Below, piece after piece: positions 1 to 12,760 of a DNA stretch of 64,000 bases (position 1 is the stretch's first letter; every line of letters begins with the position of its first letter). The notes beneath the pieces were generated by a model that saw only the letters and a program-made list of their open reading frames with translations, was not told where the DNA came from and did no database searches. The translations under genes and the position numbers were made by a program. The DNA is from Manduca sexta (taxonomy: Eukaryota > Arthropoda > Insecta > Lepidoptera > Sphingidae). The stretch lies in the NCBI RefSeq assembly GCF_014839805.1, contig NC_051128.1:13034466-13098465 (forward strand), given 5' to 3'.

Positions 1-74
1 TATAATATTTTAAATGCAAAACATTGTCAAAATGTATGCATGTTTTAGAAACACACAAAAAGAAGGCATGTTTA

Positions 75-531
75 CTGTTGGTCTCTCTTATGTGAGAGTC
101 CGCCTGGTAGGTAACCGTAATTTCTATTTCTGCTGTCAAGCAGCAGTGTGTAGTCACTGTTGTGTTCCGGTTTGAAGAACATTGTAGCCAGTGTAACTAC
201 TGGCTATAGTAAAATTACTTAGGTAACATTTCATGTCTCAGCATTGCGAGCGTTGCTTTAAATGACGGGACAAGTTTGCCGTTCGCCTGACGGTAAGCGA
301 TACGACCGCCCATAAATAGTAGAAATACCATCCAACACCTTGAATTACGAAGTATTATTTGGCGTTTGGCCATTGCGCTCGCTATCCTGACATTTGATGT
401 TAAATCTCATTATGTCCAGTAGTTACACAGGCTACAATTTCCTTTAAACCGAAACACAACAATGACACTGCTGCTTGGCGACAGAAATAGACGTAGCGGT
501 AGTACGTACCCAGGCGGACTCTCACCTACCA
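75..531. repeat. Inverted pair of one dispersed lepidopteran repeat (family 2)
   Basis: A plus-strand copy begins near 90 (gtgagagtccgcctgg) and runs to about 250. A minus-strand copy runs from about 262 to 531 and ends in the complementary ccaggcggactctcac. Both share the 'tatgggcggtcgtat' block seen in further copies at 2053, 13470, 33735, 38652, 52082 and 61372. It looks like a short non-autonomous retroelement. The inverted pair could form a hairpin of about 450 bp. Confidence 0.7.
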
Positions 532-599
532 CCATATGATACCTACCACCAGTAAAATACCAGTACTTTATATTTTAACACTATTATCAAACCATTTTG

Positions 600-1660
600 A
601 ATTACACACAGTGATAAAGTCAATGCTTTGATAATTCAAAACAAAGCAGAGCACATTGCACAATGTAATGAGTGTGAACTGTAAACGGCATTGAGTAAGG
701 TCGGGGAAGCCGCGCCGCGATTCAGACGTATATGAATACGTATTCAAAAGTAAGTCTTATTACAGTGTCTTAAGACCCATATTTGCATAACAAGCGTTCT
801 CGGTACGTAACGTGTATAACAGTGCTTGACTGCTGTTTTTTGCAATACATCCTTACTTTCTCTTTGAAGTAAAAAAATCGGGGATAAAACTCCCGCTGTA
901 TATAGGGGTAAAAATAGGTCTTATCCTTCCCAGGGTCTCAAATTATCTCCATGTCCATATTTCATCGAAATCCGGTAGTTTGACTTAACACGTTCAAACA
1001 GATGCGGTGGAGGACTTTGTTTTATAACATATGATTGTTACGTAAAGTGACAAAGCATTATCAGAATAATACGTTGCGCAATGTAATGCGAGTGAATGAC
1101 TGAGCAAGGTCGAGAACACCGCGTGACTCAGGCGAATATTAACATATTATGTTTGTTGTGATCGCGCCAGTGCATCGTGTATGTCTTCAAAAATAACTGT
1201 ATCCACTTGATTGGGTTCTTATTTATTTATTATGAAAATTACTTTTTTTTTCTATTTATTTACGAGACTGAGTCATTTTAGACTGTCAGTCTCATAGTTG
1301 ATACAAACTGCATTGAATACTTAACATTTTAATTCTTAAGCAGTCTATTTACATGTACAAAAATCAGTTTAGCCGCTTCCGATGTTGATGAAGATAAAAT
1401 TGTTTGGAAAATTACAAAATGGTTAAAAAGAAAAATGTAACAAATGGCCGACGAAAAGCTACGACGCCGAGTAGGGAAGAGCCCGACGATAGTGATGCGA
1501 GTCGCTGTGTTGTCAGCTTTCTAGTTTATTTTTCTGTAACGCGGTGCCCCACACTTGGCTGTAGTGTGGAGTGTTCGTGAACAACATATATTCAAAACTA
1601 ACTCTTATTACAGTGGCCTAAGACCCAGTTTTATATCCTGCGTTCTCGCTACAAAACGTG
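600..1660 (+). repeat. Diverged dispersed repeats (families 5 and 7)
   Basis: Three related pieces (about 620-830, 1050-1160 and 1580-1660) share 'cattgcacaatgtaatg' and 'cttattacagtg...cttaagacc'. They match, with divergence, the repeat at 43.64, 45.85, 52.25 and 52.95 kb (gcataatgtaatgttgaatga). A non-LTR-type tail (gggataaaactcccgctg) lies at 860-1005. No gene is visible. Confidence 0.5.
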
Positions 1661-2052
1661 TTAAAGATACAAATTTTTGCAAAGACGTTTGCGGAAAATA
1701 GGTGTGGATTTTTCAAAATGGAATATTGTTGCGTATTTAATTGTATAGTAAGTATGCGTGGTGAGCTAATATAGCTATGATGAAAAATGGCGGACTTTCC
1801 TCTTACGACGTGAAATACCCAAAATATTTTTATTATACATTGTCAGACAGTTCGGCGGTCATTTTCTTATAGTCAAAGCACATTAAATAAGACGTTAATA
1901 AGTGCGATAATCGAAGAATAAATACGTAGTTGAAAAGCCAGCGACACGTGGCTTGGATTTAAACCTGCGGACTATCGTATGGCAGTCTGAAATAGCATAC
2001 ATTGGAAAAGCGTCAAGAGACCTTGAACTACCAAAAACATGTTACCTGATTA

Positions 2053-2220
2053 CATAGTAGCCTATATAAGACTTAACATCTCACGTCTCAGGATGGCGAG
2101 CGCAGTGGATTACCAAACAATAATTTGTAATGCAGGATGATGTTTCTATTGTTTATGGGCGGTCGTATCGCTTACCATCAGGCGAATGACAAGCTCGGCT
2201 CGTCATTCAAAGCAATAAAA
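2053..2220 (+). repeat. 5'-truncated copy of repeat family 2
   Basis: The copy starts within 'gacttaacatctcacgtctc' and ends in '..attcaaagcaataaa', as other copies do. A short open frame here (from 2137) is the repeat itself, because the same translation recurs at other copies. Confidence 0.7.
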
Positions 2221-2790
2221 AGTATGTTAAATAGCCGCGGTGTATTCATGTTCGGAATGCTAATGGCTTTGTATGTTATTGTTTGTCTTTACTTTGTTTT
2301 TTGTCTCACCAAACGCCATACCCAAATTACAAACATAATACAAAAAGGATCATGGATGCCTTATAAATGATCATATATGGCTTTAAAGCAAATCAGTAGT
2401 TAGGAATATATTAGGACCTTCAAGGTCCTATTCACCGTATGAACAAAAACAAAATATTATTTTGGACCCTCAAATTCTCAATCTCCATATAAAACGAAGC
2501 TAAGATATCTCTTCTTCTTGCTCTGAAATAGTGGTTTTAAGAAGGAAGTCGCGTATTTATACTGAATATATATTTAAAAAGATTACCTTTATTTTGAGTG
2601 TGAGTTTCCCTTTTCATGTCTGACAATATCTAATACTACATCTAACAGGATAATCTATTAGTAAATATATACTATAAGGAAAATAAACTGCCATGAATAA
2701 ATTACAATAACAGGTTATGTTAAAATAAATTTTATGTGGGAATTACTTAGCATTCTTGCATCAATTCGAAAGTTTCTTGAATGTTAGAAG

Positions 2791-3211
2791 TAGTTTTGCC
2801 AGACGTCTCGTATTTACCGGGATGTCCCGTATTCTAGGCACATTTTTAAATGTCCCGGCGGGATAGACTCTGTCCCGTTAATCGATCGATCTACGATTGA
2901 CAAGAGCTCACGCGCGTAACGTTCGCATTTTCGCATACATATCAATACAACTCGGTTAAAATAAATTTAATAAAAAGCGTGTTGATACCTGTTTTTAATT
3001 ATGATTAAAATTGTGTTGATTGTCACAAATATGTTGCAACGAATAAGAATATGTTAGAACTGTTTCGATCCTCGGAAAAATGAAAAAAATATAAAAATGT
3101 CACAAAATAATTTTGTTTCTTATTTGTCCCGGGTAAAAAAGTGAAGTCCCATACTTATTGCCCATTTAAGCATTTGTCCCTTATAAACTGAAAATCAATC
3201 TGGCAACTCTA
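2791..3211. mobile_element. hAT-type MITE, 421 bp, with 8-bp target duplication
   Basis: The left end reads TAGTTTTGCCAGA and the right end is the complement of TAGAGTTGCCAGA. The 8-bp duplication GTTAGAAG flanks it exactly at 2783-2790 and 3212-3219. An 8-bp duplication and TAG-starting ends are typical of hAT elements. There is no transposase inside; the interior has repeated 'gtcccg' motifs. Confidence 0.8.
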
Positions 3212-3284
3212 GTTAGAAGTAAACGCAAACACATTGCTGGTAGGGTATATTTTATAACTGATAGTGATCAGTGTACACAAGTTA

Positions 3285-3450
3285 TTAAAACCCGCTATAG
3301 TGGCCCACGTAAGTGTCGCGTTCCGGGATCAGCCTCTATATATCGGGTTCCAATAGGCCGGCATAATTGTGTCTACTGCCGACGAAAGTCCGTTAGATGA
3401 CACTATATGGACCATACTTATATGGGTTATATAGAGTCCATATAGACCTA
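3285..3450 (+). repeat. Dispersed repeat family 4
   Basis: It carries the block 'gtgtcgcgttccgggatcag' followed by 'ggccggcataattgtgtc', shared with copies near 7.1, 17.3, 33.2, 41.0, 50.5, 57.9 and 63.0 kb. The family is non-coding. From here to 5.25 kb I see no supported gene; an open frame at 3583-3768 on the minus strand lacks any gene context. Confidence 0.6.
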
Positions 3451-3785
3451 CTACCTGATGTTAACATCAGGCAGTGTGGTCACTTAGCAGAGGCAGTTTG
3501 ACACAAAGGTTTGATACAAATTCTCATCAAGCGACTTATAGTCTCGTTTGGACCCTAGTACACTTAATATCAGCCAATGGAGTCACTTAAGAGTGGCTGT
3601 ATAAAAAAAGTTACATACAAGTGAAATGTCGCTTTGATTTCCATATTGCAGACTTCTCGGGTATTCCCAGCGGTATGCTTCGGCCGTCGCGCTCTGTGAG
3701 CGTAGACTGGTTTCATTAAAGGCCACGGGTTTTGCACGTTTGTGCAAGGCGTGTTTACGTCTTATCATTTATGAAACTACATTAA

Positions 3786-5260
3786 TTGCATAGATATAAT
3801 AAAACTATTTTACGGATTTTATCGCGATTATATTATAATTTTTTTCCGACTTCAAGATACTGTGAGCTCATTCTGCGTAGATCGAACCACCAACAGCAAA
3901 AATTAAAAAAAATGTATAATTGTAAAATGTACGTAGATATTGTGACTTTGACTTTGCGGATGATCAACACCTTAATCCGCCCCGTAACCACGTCTGAAGT
4001 CTTTGAAACGTCGATAAAATCCGAAAAACAGATTTATTTTAATGTCTTGCATTCGCGTAAACATAAAAATTATAATGTGATATAGAAATTCTTAAAGCTT
4101 TATTATGATTATATATTAATATAACGTACATTTCACCAAAATCGAAGTGCGCGGGATCGGATCGTATTTAATTAACATTATCGGTTCTAATGGATGGAGT
4201 TTCATGGTAAAAGTATAGAAAAGTTATTTCAACTTGATTCTAAGAGCATAATAGATTATAAAATGCTTTTTGACGCGTCATGGCGCAGTTGTAAAGCGTG
4301 CCTAATCCTAATACTAAGTATTGGGGTTTTACGGTGTGTTTATTTCACGTAAACATTCTGTAATTTATTATTAAGTACTCCTATGGTCGCATCCTAACGC
4401 TGTAGATAATTAATACATTTATGTTACTCAATTAAGAGTGTATTTTGTTGTACCTCGTTGAAGTATTGCAATAATGTATTGCAAATCAACCTTAGCCGTT
4501 TTCCACGAATGGTATTTAATTAAATAAATTTACTGTTCTTGGAAATAATAACAAAACACTTAGTTTTATTTATATTTAATAAATGCATTGGTTATATAAT
4601 TATAAACTATTACATATTTGTATTTATAAACATAGCTTTAAGTTATTATCTAACATTGTAAACAATTTATCTACCAGTGGCAAAAGGTAACATTTTCTGA
4701 ATGGAATCCTGACACAACATATATATACTAATATGCATAAATAGATGTAGATACGCAAATAGGATCTAATTCACAGAAGTATAGTATAAGGTCTATATTT
4801 TCCATTAGTATAAATATCTTAGTCAAAATATGTTAATTTATTAACAAAATATAAAATAGAATATCAAGGCGCAAAAATATTATTTAAATTTCAATCTTCA
4901 CTATTCCAAAAGTGTAATTTTGTGGGCTGGACCCTTTTTGCGTATTTACGTGCAAATACAAATCTGATGATAATTAGATTCTATATAAATTCTACATAAA
5001 GAGAAATCTGCAGGAATCAGATTATATGGATCCTTCGGTACTGCTCTTTACTAAAACTATATTTAAATGACTAGATTGTAAGCAACATTTATATGCGGAA
5101 ATCACAGTATAATTATCACTTCATAACTTGTTCTATTAAATACAAATGCCCTTTTATAATACTCATTTCACTGCCTTAAGATACAGGACCTTCTAATTCC
5201 GTCTCCAATCTCGGAGAGAAATGGCCCAACTTCAACTTTCTCAATAACATCTGTTTAGAG
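3786..5260. other. Unassigned AT-rich intergenic stretch
   Basis: No convincing coding sequence or RNA gene is seen. The 99-codon open frame at 3786-4085 has no recognisable domain and an AT-rich, low-complexity composition, so it is not called. A short piece at about 4960-5090 resembles the fold-back repeat near 10.5 and 15.6 kb. Confidence 0.4.
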
Positions 5261-5269
5261 CTCTGGCGT

Positions 5270-5275
5270 TTTATT
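5270..5275 (-). other. Candidate polyadenylation signal of gene 1
   Basis: AATAAA on the minus strand, about 320 bp past the proposed stop in exon 2 of gene 1. Genes 3 and 4 have an equivalent signal about 250-275 bp past their stops. Confidence 0.45.
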
Positions 5276-5591
5276 CTCTATGACAGTGTAATTTCGTAAT
5301 AGCTTCGTGGAAAATAACATATCTAGAGAATAAAGCCCCTGATTTCATAAGTCTAGGTCTTTTGACAGTTCATAACAAGTACGTAACCTGTCAATTGAAA
5401 TTGGCAGGCAAAATACCATTTTACGATAATTTCACAAAGTAAAGTCTTGTTAAGAGTTCAGACTGTGTGAGGTGGCCCTTGTCACGAATATAACTAGTTC
5501 CTTTCCTCCAGTTCTATTATTAGGATTGTCGTCAATGGTCCAGCAGAACCTGGCATGTAAGCTTCATCCATATCTCCAGGGTTGGCAGCGA

Positions 5592-5980
5592 TTATTTGCC
5601 GTAATCCGGATCATCACTGTAACAAGAGATAGAATGTTTATATTTTTAATTAATGGAATCAAGACGGTTGATTAGAAATAAAAAACAAAACGGATTAACG
5701 CGGGTTTCATACATTCGTCACAAATTAATTGTCACAGTTTAAAATACCCAAATTTAAAACACAAATTAACATCTACTTACTCGGTGCATTTGCCCATAAC
5801 TTTAACTTTTCCTGCAGGGCACGGAGCTTTAATGATATCCCGCTTGACCCTCTGCGATGTACTGGGGTCCATGAACTCCGACTTTGTAATAACATCCACG
5901 GGTCCATCCTGGATCGGTTTTGACAAAACATTAACCAGCACGCCCAGCAAAATGATCACAGCGATGTATTTCATATGCAT
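5592..5980 (-). CDS. Gene 1: secreted two-cysteine peptide precursor, clade A (two exons)
   Basis: Proposed exon 1 is 5781-5980 and exon 2 is 5592-5616, with a 164-bp phase-2 intron. Exon 1 encodes a signal peptide (residues 1-20), a propeptide starting KP and ending R-V-K-R (44-47), and a mature part with C-P-A-G...C (C54, C65). The TAA after exon 1 is inside the donor GTAAGT. Splicing to the acceptor ttgttacag changes the end to -T-D-D-D-P-D-Y-G-K, giving 74 residues and a 27-residue mature peptide. The protein is probably exported, furin-cleaved and closed by one disulphide. The loop is secapin-like in cysteine spacing and also recalls ENF/growth-blocking peptides. Exon 1 is nearly certain; exon 2 is inferred from splice signals and the acidic D-Y end shared with genes 3 and 4. 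The second ATG (residue 3) is an alternative start. Confidence 0.82.
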
Positions 5981-6076
5981 TTTTAGTTATTAAATAATTT
6001 AATATTTGTTTAATTCTTGCAGATGCTCTCTGTTTGAGCTCTTAAGAATTTGTGAGTGTAGTCGACGCGTGCGGGC

Positions 6077-6083
6077 ATTTATA
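6077..6083 (-). promoter_or_regulatory. TATA box of gene 1
   Basis: TATAAAT on the minus strand, about 100 bp upstream of the start codon. This predicts transcription starting near 6050 and a 5' leader of roughly 65-70 nt. Confidence 0.55.
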
Positions 6084-6135
6084 TGCGCAGGCACATGCTA
6101 ACCGTTCGGTATAGTTTCCTCATGACTAAGGTACC

Positions 6136-6144
6136 GGGAAACCC
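6136..6144. promoter_or_regulatory. Possible kappaB-like site upstream of gene 1
   Basis: GGGAAACCC lies about 90 bp upstream of the inferred transcription start. It resembles insect Dorsal/Relish half-site pairs but is one base short of the usual ten. Genes 2, 3 and 4 have GGGAA-type sites at a comparable distance. Binding is inferred only. Confidence 0.3.
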
Positions 6145-6199
6145 TCCTTAGGCGGCATCCACACGTTAGCTTAGTGAACAATGACGTAATCAACTAACC

Positions 6200-7690
6200 T
6201 CTATTATGAGAAATTATGAAATTGACGTAGTCACATTTGTTGTTCAGTTTTGCGGTTTATTGGATTAAATTGTGTTTCTTGTTTTTGTTTTTCGAATAAT
6301 AATTATATAACAAATTGAAATGGAAAGTATACTTTCTTTATAAAAAAAATAGTGGTAGGATAAGAAGTGCAATTTCTCGCCTGATGGTAAACAGCATAAC
6401 TGCTCAAAAACAATAACACTACTCGAAATTTGAATTAGAATACAAAGCACTGAGCCTTATTCTCTATGCCTGTTATTTGACAGTATATAACAAGTACGTA
6501 ACGTGCCTCATCGCATTTATGACAATCGAAATTGATTCATTCATTGAGTTCACACGGACTACCATTCCACGATAGCGTAACATGGGCGTGTTACGGACTT
6601 ACACTGTCTGAGTATCCCTGGATGGCGTTGCCTTCTCCCGGTGAATTATCCATGAGAAGGGTCTAAAAGCCTAATCCCTAATGTTCGAACTATTATCCAC
6701 CAGTTAACGTGTTAAGCCTTATTTAGACGAATTATTACTAGGAGTACGTAATTATCACTAGCCTTAATCGTCAGATTATTGCATCACGCAAAGAAGTAAA
6801 AATTCGCATGCGATGGTGTCATACAAGAATCGCTCGAGCAACTTTACTCGGCCGTTGTGAAACAGGCCCGTAATGCCCAGTATTTACGCTGGCGACATTG
6901 TCCTTTAGATCAGAAAACAACAGTGCTTGAGTGTTTGGCAGTAAAAATTTATCATATAATAGTTTCGAATACAGCTTTGTTTATACTGGGAAGTCCTACA
7001 AATACGTATACAAAGGACATATCTTTCTGAAAGGGTACGAAAAGAAGCAAATAGTATACTCAATAGACAGGCTCTCGCCTACAAGAATTTCCTCAGCGTA
7101 ACCACGCGTGCTGGCATCAGACGCCACAGCTTGATGGTTAAAACTATCACGGCCTGAACCCATAAGGTTCGTGGGCGCGTATTCCCTCCTTCCTATAATC
7201 CTGGGTCCTACCGCCGCAGCGTGAGGACGCATCTTAGTAGGCCGGCATGATTGTGTCGAATGGCATGAGATAGCCATCTGTTGCTATTCGATACTCTATT
7301 TGGACGGCATCTCACTTACCATCAGGTGCAGTTACTTTGCCGTGCCACTGCCAATCACTTTATAAAAACAAATATTTTGTATTTATCACAGGTTCAATAA
7401 ATAACTGGTGTTGCCAATTCCAACCAAAATTATGTCATAAAATGATGTTGAAAATGTGACAATAACTTTATAAAAAAGAAAATTATAGTGCAATATAAGT
7501 TTGATTATAGTAATACTAAAATAAAAATAAACAATTTTAAAATTATTATTTATGTCATGGGAACAAATTACAGGGTTAGAAAGTAACTCATATGTTAAAG
7601 CGGGACATAGTCTATCCGTGGTCCAAGCAACCAAATCCGTTCAGCGGTTGCTGCGTTTACTAACAATTATTCAAACATTATCACAAAAAT
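6200..7690. other. Repeats and unassigned sequence
   Basis: A copy of repeat family 4 lies at about 7075-7335 (ggccggcatgattgtgtc, then cttaccatcaggtgcagt). The rest is AT-rich with no supported gene; open frames of 60-90 codons show no domain or splice logic. Confidence 0.4.
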
Positions 7691-7699
7691 TTGCTAACT

Positions 7700-7860
7700 T
7701 TTGCTCGCGGCTTTACCTGCGTAAAGGAGTTTTCCGGGATAAAAGTCCCGCTGCATATTTTCCCAGGATATAAAGTAGCCTATAACCATCCCAGGGTCTT
7801 AAACTATCTCCATACCAAAATTCATATAAATCCGATCAATAGATTTTGAGAAAATAGATA
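7700..7860 (+). repeat. Non-LTR retrotransposon 3' tail (family 5)
   Basis: It contains 'ggagttttccgggataaaag', 'cccagggtcttaaactatctcc' and 'aaatccgatcaatagatttt', a tail common in lepidopteran genomes. Related pieces occur at 860, 12250, 37475, 51700 and 60965. I infer an RTE-like origin. Confidence 0.55.
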
Positions 7861-8329
7861 ACATACACACATACAGCTTTTGTGCTTTTGTTTTATAGTA
7901 TGTATAGATATGAAATAAGATATAAATCTGATTTAAAAATCCGAATACCGTCATAAAATTAAAGCGTGCTAATGTTATGTTAATTAATTCAGTAATTTCG
8001 CGAGTGTAGACGTATTTTCTGCACACACGTGGCCTTCATTTGTAAAAACCGGTATAGGTTCTCGGCCGAGCACTGCTGGAAATACCTTGAGAGCCTTTAC
8101 GATATGGAAATCATAAATCCTCTCATTTACATATAAAAATAATATATTCGCTTTTCCTAATCATTCATACAATCTTAGTCACATCTATTGCATTGTGCAA
8201 TTAGTTAATTGTTGTTCGAATCTGCATTTTATTCTGTAATGTGTTATTGACGGACTGGCATTGATAGAATAATAAGTTATGCAATTCTCAGATTACCTTG
8301 TTTTATTTGTGCAGGCCAAAAAATGCGTT

Positions 8330-8580
8330 TTCTCGACAATCACTTAAGGTGAGTGGAACGGTTATGTTGGTTTCATCAGTCTTACGGCCCAATGTCGACA
8401 CTTGGGGAGTATTGCATCAACCGAGCGAGCATTGGACCGAGTCCCTAACCCCTGTATACAACCGGCATACCAACCAAAACTCGCGATGACCTTCTTTGGT
8501 GCCTACGGGATAGACCCGGGGTATCTTAGGGTCGCTGGGGGTAGCTTGCTCGCAAGCTTCGCTTGCTTGTCCCTGAAGTT
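8330..8580 (+). repeat. Dispersed repeat, GC-richer (also at 32.5 kb)
   Basis: It shares 'cttacggcccaatgtcgaca', 'cgatgaccttctt' and nearby blocks with 32495-32830. Open frames across it are shadows of the repeat. It is probably a fragment of a larger retroelement. Confidence 0.5.
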
Positions 8581-8872
8581 ACACCTTCTTATTTATACAC
8601 TTTTAATAACTTCACTTGACTCACACGACAAATCCGCTGTTGCTGCGCTCGTAATGGTCAAAGTGTGATGTTAGTCTTCCTCGATAAATGGGTTATCTAA
8701 CACCAAAATATATTTTCAATTCTAACTAGTCGTTCCTGAGATTTGTTGACAGTATATAGTATAAATAAAGTTAAACTCTGTTTTTACCACCTCATTGAAA
8801 AACCCTCAGACTGTTATTAAATTGACGTGTTAATGTTCCCTATTTGATGTCAGTAAATGTAAATTTATACTA

Positions 8873-9205
8873 AGCGGCGATAGCCTAGTTGTATGTTGAA
8901 CGGACTGCCAAGACGAATGTCCGCAGGTTCAAATTCCAAGGGCACACCTCTGACTTTTCTAAAAAATCATGTGTGTATTCTTTGTGAATTTATCGTTCGC
9001 TTTAACGGTGAAAGAAAACATCGTGAGGAAACCTGCACATCTGAGAAGTTCTCTATAGGAATTTTGAAGGTGTGTGAAGTCTACCAATCCGCACTAGGCC
9101 AGCGTGGTGGACTAAGGCCTAATCCCTCTCAGTAGTAGAGGAGGCCCGTGCTCAGCAGTGGGCAAGTATATAATACAGGGCTGATATTATTATTTTATTA
9201 TTATA
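8873..9205 (+). mobile_element. tRNA-derived SINE (family 1)
   Basis: The head 'gcgatagcctagttg' and B-box-like 'caggttcaaattcc' are pol III promoter remnants. They are followed by a body ending 'ggcccgtgctcagcagtggg' and an ATT-rich tail (gggctgatattattatt). Other copies lie at 41.93, 43.08, 48.1 (two), 55.2 (two), 59.53 and 61.97 kb. Confidence 0.8.
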
Positions 9206-12200
9206 AATGTAAATTACTTACTTTAATCTTAAAATTTTGCGTGTCGGTAATGTTATCGAGACTAATACATAAGGAAAACACGTGTGCTAAATAATGGTAT
9301 ATATTATAGTAACCTACTACAACTATACATAATATGTGGTAGAAATTTAGCCATATTCTATCCATGAGTGTGAGAGAGAAGGAAATATTGATGCAAAAAG
9401 CCTCATAAAACCCAACGAGAGTGAGAGTGATGAATATATTTTGTGCGCGTGTTTGGTATTATGAACAAAATGTGTGTATACTGATACGGTGTGGGTGTGG
9501 TAGTGTGTTAGGTGCTGTAGTGTGTTTGTAGGTGCGCTTGAGGCGAACCGATGCAATGCAAAGAGACATAGCGCGGGAATGTTTTATATTGTTTTATAAA
9601 ATTATGGTTATTGTTCCATATTCGGTTTTGTGTACTAAGGTAAATAATTTTAAGGCAAGCCAGGCTTTTGGGCTTCTATGCAAGAACCGCCACTGATATT
9701 TGTTGAAATTTAATATATGAACATCTGTGAAACTAACGCCATCTATTGAAATAATTTAGTTTATGGTTTGTTTAAAAAAAAAGTAAAGGAGTTAAGTTAG
9801 CTATAGTTTTGCAACAGAATTTTAACAATATTATATACCGTATAGAAAGCAGGCAGAGATTGATTAAATGTCGCGAAGGATAGAGATAAGTGGTATTCCT
9901 TGGAAGAGGATTTTACCCGAAGAGGCTCCATACAAAAATAATTATGTCACTTATGCATGTTTATTTACTAAAGTATGGAATAAATAAAGCTATATTTTTA
10001 TAATAAATCCGAGGTGCATTAGAGTGCATAAACACAACATAATGATTAAATTATGGTATGTATATTGGATAATTGATCTGACCGGAGCCGCAGCGTCGCG
10101 TGCGCCACCTATTCAACAACATTATTGCATGCCAGTATAATAACAATCATTAATTCATCATACAATCATAATATCACAGTAAAAAATACTAACCTCTACA
10201 TTGGGGGCAATTATGTGGTATGTTATAATTTTTCCTTGTATTAAACAACTTTTCTGGTTTTTCCGGATTTGGATTGCCATTTGGCATTTGGCAAATGTTA
10301 TAGTGGAAAGCCTTGTTAGCTAAGTATAACTATAGTAACCATAAAATAAAGATTATACTGAACACCCCTATAAAATGAGGCCCTTTTTAGACGAACGGAC
10401 TAGGTGCCGTATTAGTAAATTGCAGTGACGAAGAGTCAATGTCACCCGATTATTGCCGGCTTCCTTTTATGTAGAATCTAATTATCATCGGTGATAGGTC
10501 GATTTAAAAGGCTAAAGGTGAAATTTTTCGTAAAGAAACCCGACAAAACATGGAGGTACTTATATTCATAAATGCTGTCTGCAAATTATTCTGATGATAA
10601 TAAAATTTTACGTAAATTACGAAAGGAAAGCAGGCAGGAATCGGATTATGAAGACGATTCACTACTGGCGCACATACTACACTTAGGTATTTGTAAGGTA
10701 TAAATGTAAGTTCGTTTAATAAACACAGTTGTCAGTTGAGACTTAGTGATTTTATTTCTCCCTCAAGCACACATACACTACTATAATGTCCTACGTTCCT
10801 GGCTGATCTCCGTTGAGATGGGCCACCGTGGCCGAAATTCGTGTCAGTATGTATTATTATTTAACAGCGGTAAAACTCTAATACTCTAAAATGATTAAAA
10901 ATAATTCGATAGTGTGGACATGTAGCGTCTGATCACGATATCTATGCTAATATTATTAAGTGAACAAAAGTACTGAGTTTGTTTGTAAGTTGGTAAGGGC
11001 TAATCTCTGAAACGACTGAAGCGATTTTAAAAATTCTTTCGCTAATAGGAAGCTATATGACTCCCAAGTTCTATAGGCTTTTTATCCCGGGAAAATATTT
11101 ACTCGGAATTTTTTTCACGGGGAGCCACAGGCACAAGCCAGTATTTTATTATAATTAGATAAGCGCGTTGGCCTTGGCCGAGAGCGAGCGAAGTCGATAA
11201 ACTCATGACGTAAGCCACGTCACCGACCTTACTCAATTATTTCCACGTTGTATCAAAGTAAGAGATAGATGTCACCTTAGGCACCGCCAAGATTAGTTTT
11301 CAGGAGGTGCATTAGCACCTATCCACTATACTACATAATATCATTAATTTTTTTTCGTATTCAAAGCGCGCGGGTTTCTGAAAATGCTTGATTATAAAAA
11401 AAACCCCTGTGGTCCATAGTTCCCACTGTTGCAGATTTATTCAGTGACTTATATTTTTTGTGATTTACTACTTCCCGGCGCCCATTGATGTCACAACATT
11501 AATGAAATATTACTTAACATTTATTAATAAAAATTACTGGGTACCTATAGATGTAATATTAGTGAATAAAAACACTGATTAAAATAATGATGATTTATGT
11601 TTACGCTAAGTTAGACATCGATATGAAACCAATTATAATTTTCTCCTGACGCTTCGAGGACTACCTTCAGTCCGCCACGTGACCATGTGATTGCTAAGCC
11701 TTCGAAATGCCGAGAGCCAAATAATAATATAAAAAACTGCGATAATATCCTATAAATAGTTTTATGTCACTGGCTATAAATTTTTTAGGAAATAAATTTT
11801 CAGTTTACTTCAAATTTATTCATTTATAACTTTTTAACAAAAATACGAATCTACAAAAAACTCTAGGGCAAAAAATCAAAAGCCCTTTTTATTAAACTTA
11901 ATAACTAACTTCTTTAACTAATCTAATTTATACATAAATATTGTGTGAAAATAAAAAAAAATCACTGCAACGTCGTTTTTTAATACATTGAAGGTTGTGA
12001 GCTTTTAACAGATTCAATTTGCCCAATGTTTTACTCAATCCAGTTGCGCAGTTGTCTGAGGTACACAATAGGTACTATATATTATATACTTACCCAGTTT
12101 TTAATTTAGTATATTTGGTGCAATTGCGTAATTAAATTACCAGTATAATCATTAGTACCAGGATTTGCTCGTGGCACGTATGCAAGAAAGGCTTACCCAA

Positions 12201-12245
12201 AAAGTCTCAAAATGTTTACTTAAGTATATAACCACAAACTCGCAT
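9206..12245. other. Unassigned stretch with scattered repeats
   Basis: About 10440-10690 resembles the fold-back repeat seen at 15.46-15.72 kb ('ggaatcgg...'). About 11650-11780 shares 'cttcgaaatgccgagagcc' and 'aaaaaactgcgataat' with 23955-24110. No gene or RNA could be supported. Confidence 0.4.
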
Positions 12246-12249
12246 TTGT

Positions 12250-12760
12250 TATATCCCTAGCTTTTGCTCACAGTTTTGCCCACGTAAGATTTTTTCTGGG
12301 ATAATGTACTCTATCTCCTTCCCAATATCTCAAACTGTCACCAAACCAAATTTCATCAAAATCCGTTGGGTAGTTTTTGAGTTTATTGCGATCAGACATG
12401 CTTGGTGGGGACTTTGTTTATAATATGTATGTGAGGAAGAAAGTAGGAAATCAATACATCTTTACGGTTATAATACATTATTTATAATTTCGTGATTAAA
12501 TCAAGCCGGTAGCGAAGCGATAAAACGCGCTCCTACCGGGGCAGTCGGAGCGGATTGCTGGTTGTACATTAGGTTTTTTTAACATGAAACTACGTTTGTC
12601 TCCTGGCAAATGCCGGCTTATACAAATACCATGAACTTTTGGGTGAGCGCTTTAGGCGTTTGCAACCCTTAAAAATTAAGCAACCATGCTAAAGGCAACC
12701 CACTAACGGGTAACGAACCTCGGACGGTTACTGGGAGAGGATGAGACATCAACGATTTTG
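12250..12760 (+). repeat. Non-LTR tail (family 5) plus a repeat shared with 21.1 kb
   Basis: 12250-12425 is a family 5 tail (gggataatgtactctatctcc). 12570-12760 shares 'cttaaaaattaagcaaccatgct' type wording with 21090-21245, differing at scattered bases. Neither has a coding frame. Confidence 0.45.

Noticed and set aside
5784..5993. Plus-strand open frames opposite gene 1 (and similar shadows opposite genes 2, 4, 5 and 6)
   Set aside because: They are antisense shadows of exon 1, with no signal or domain of their own.
8402..8668. 88-codon open frame with a hydrophobic C-terminus
   Set aside because: It spans a dispersed repeat (related sequence at 32.5 kb) and is not preserved there.
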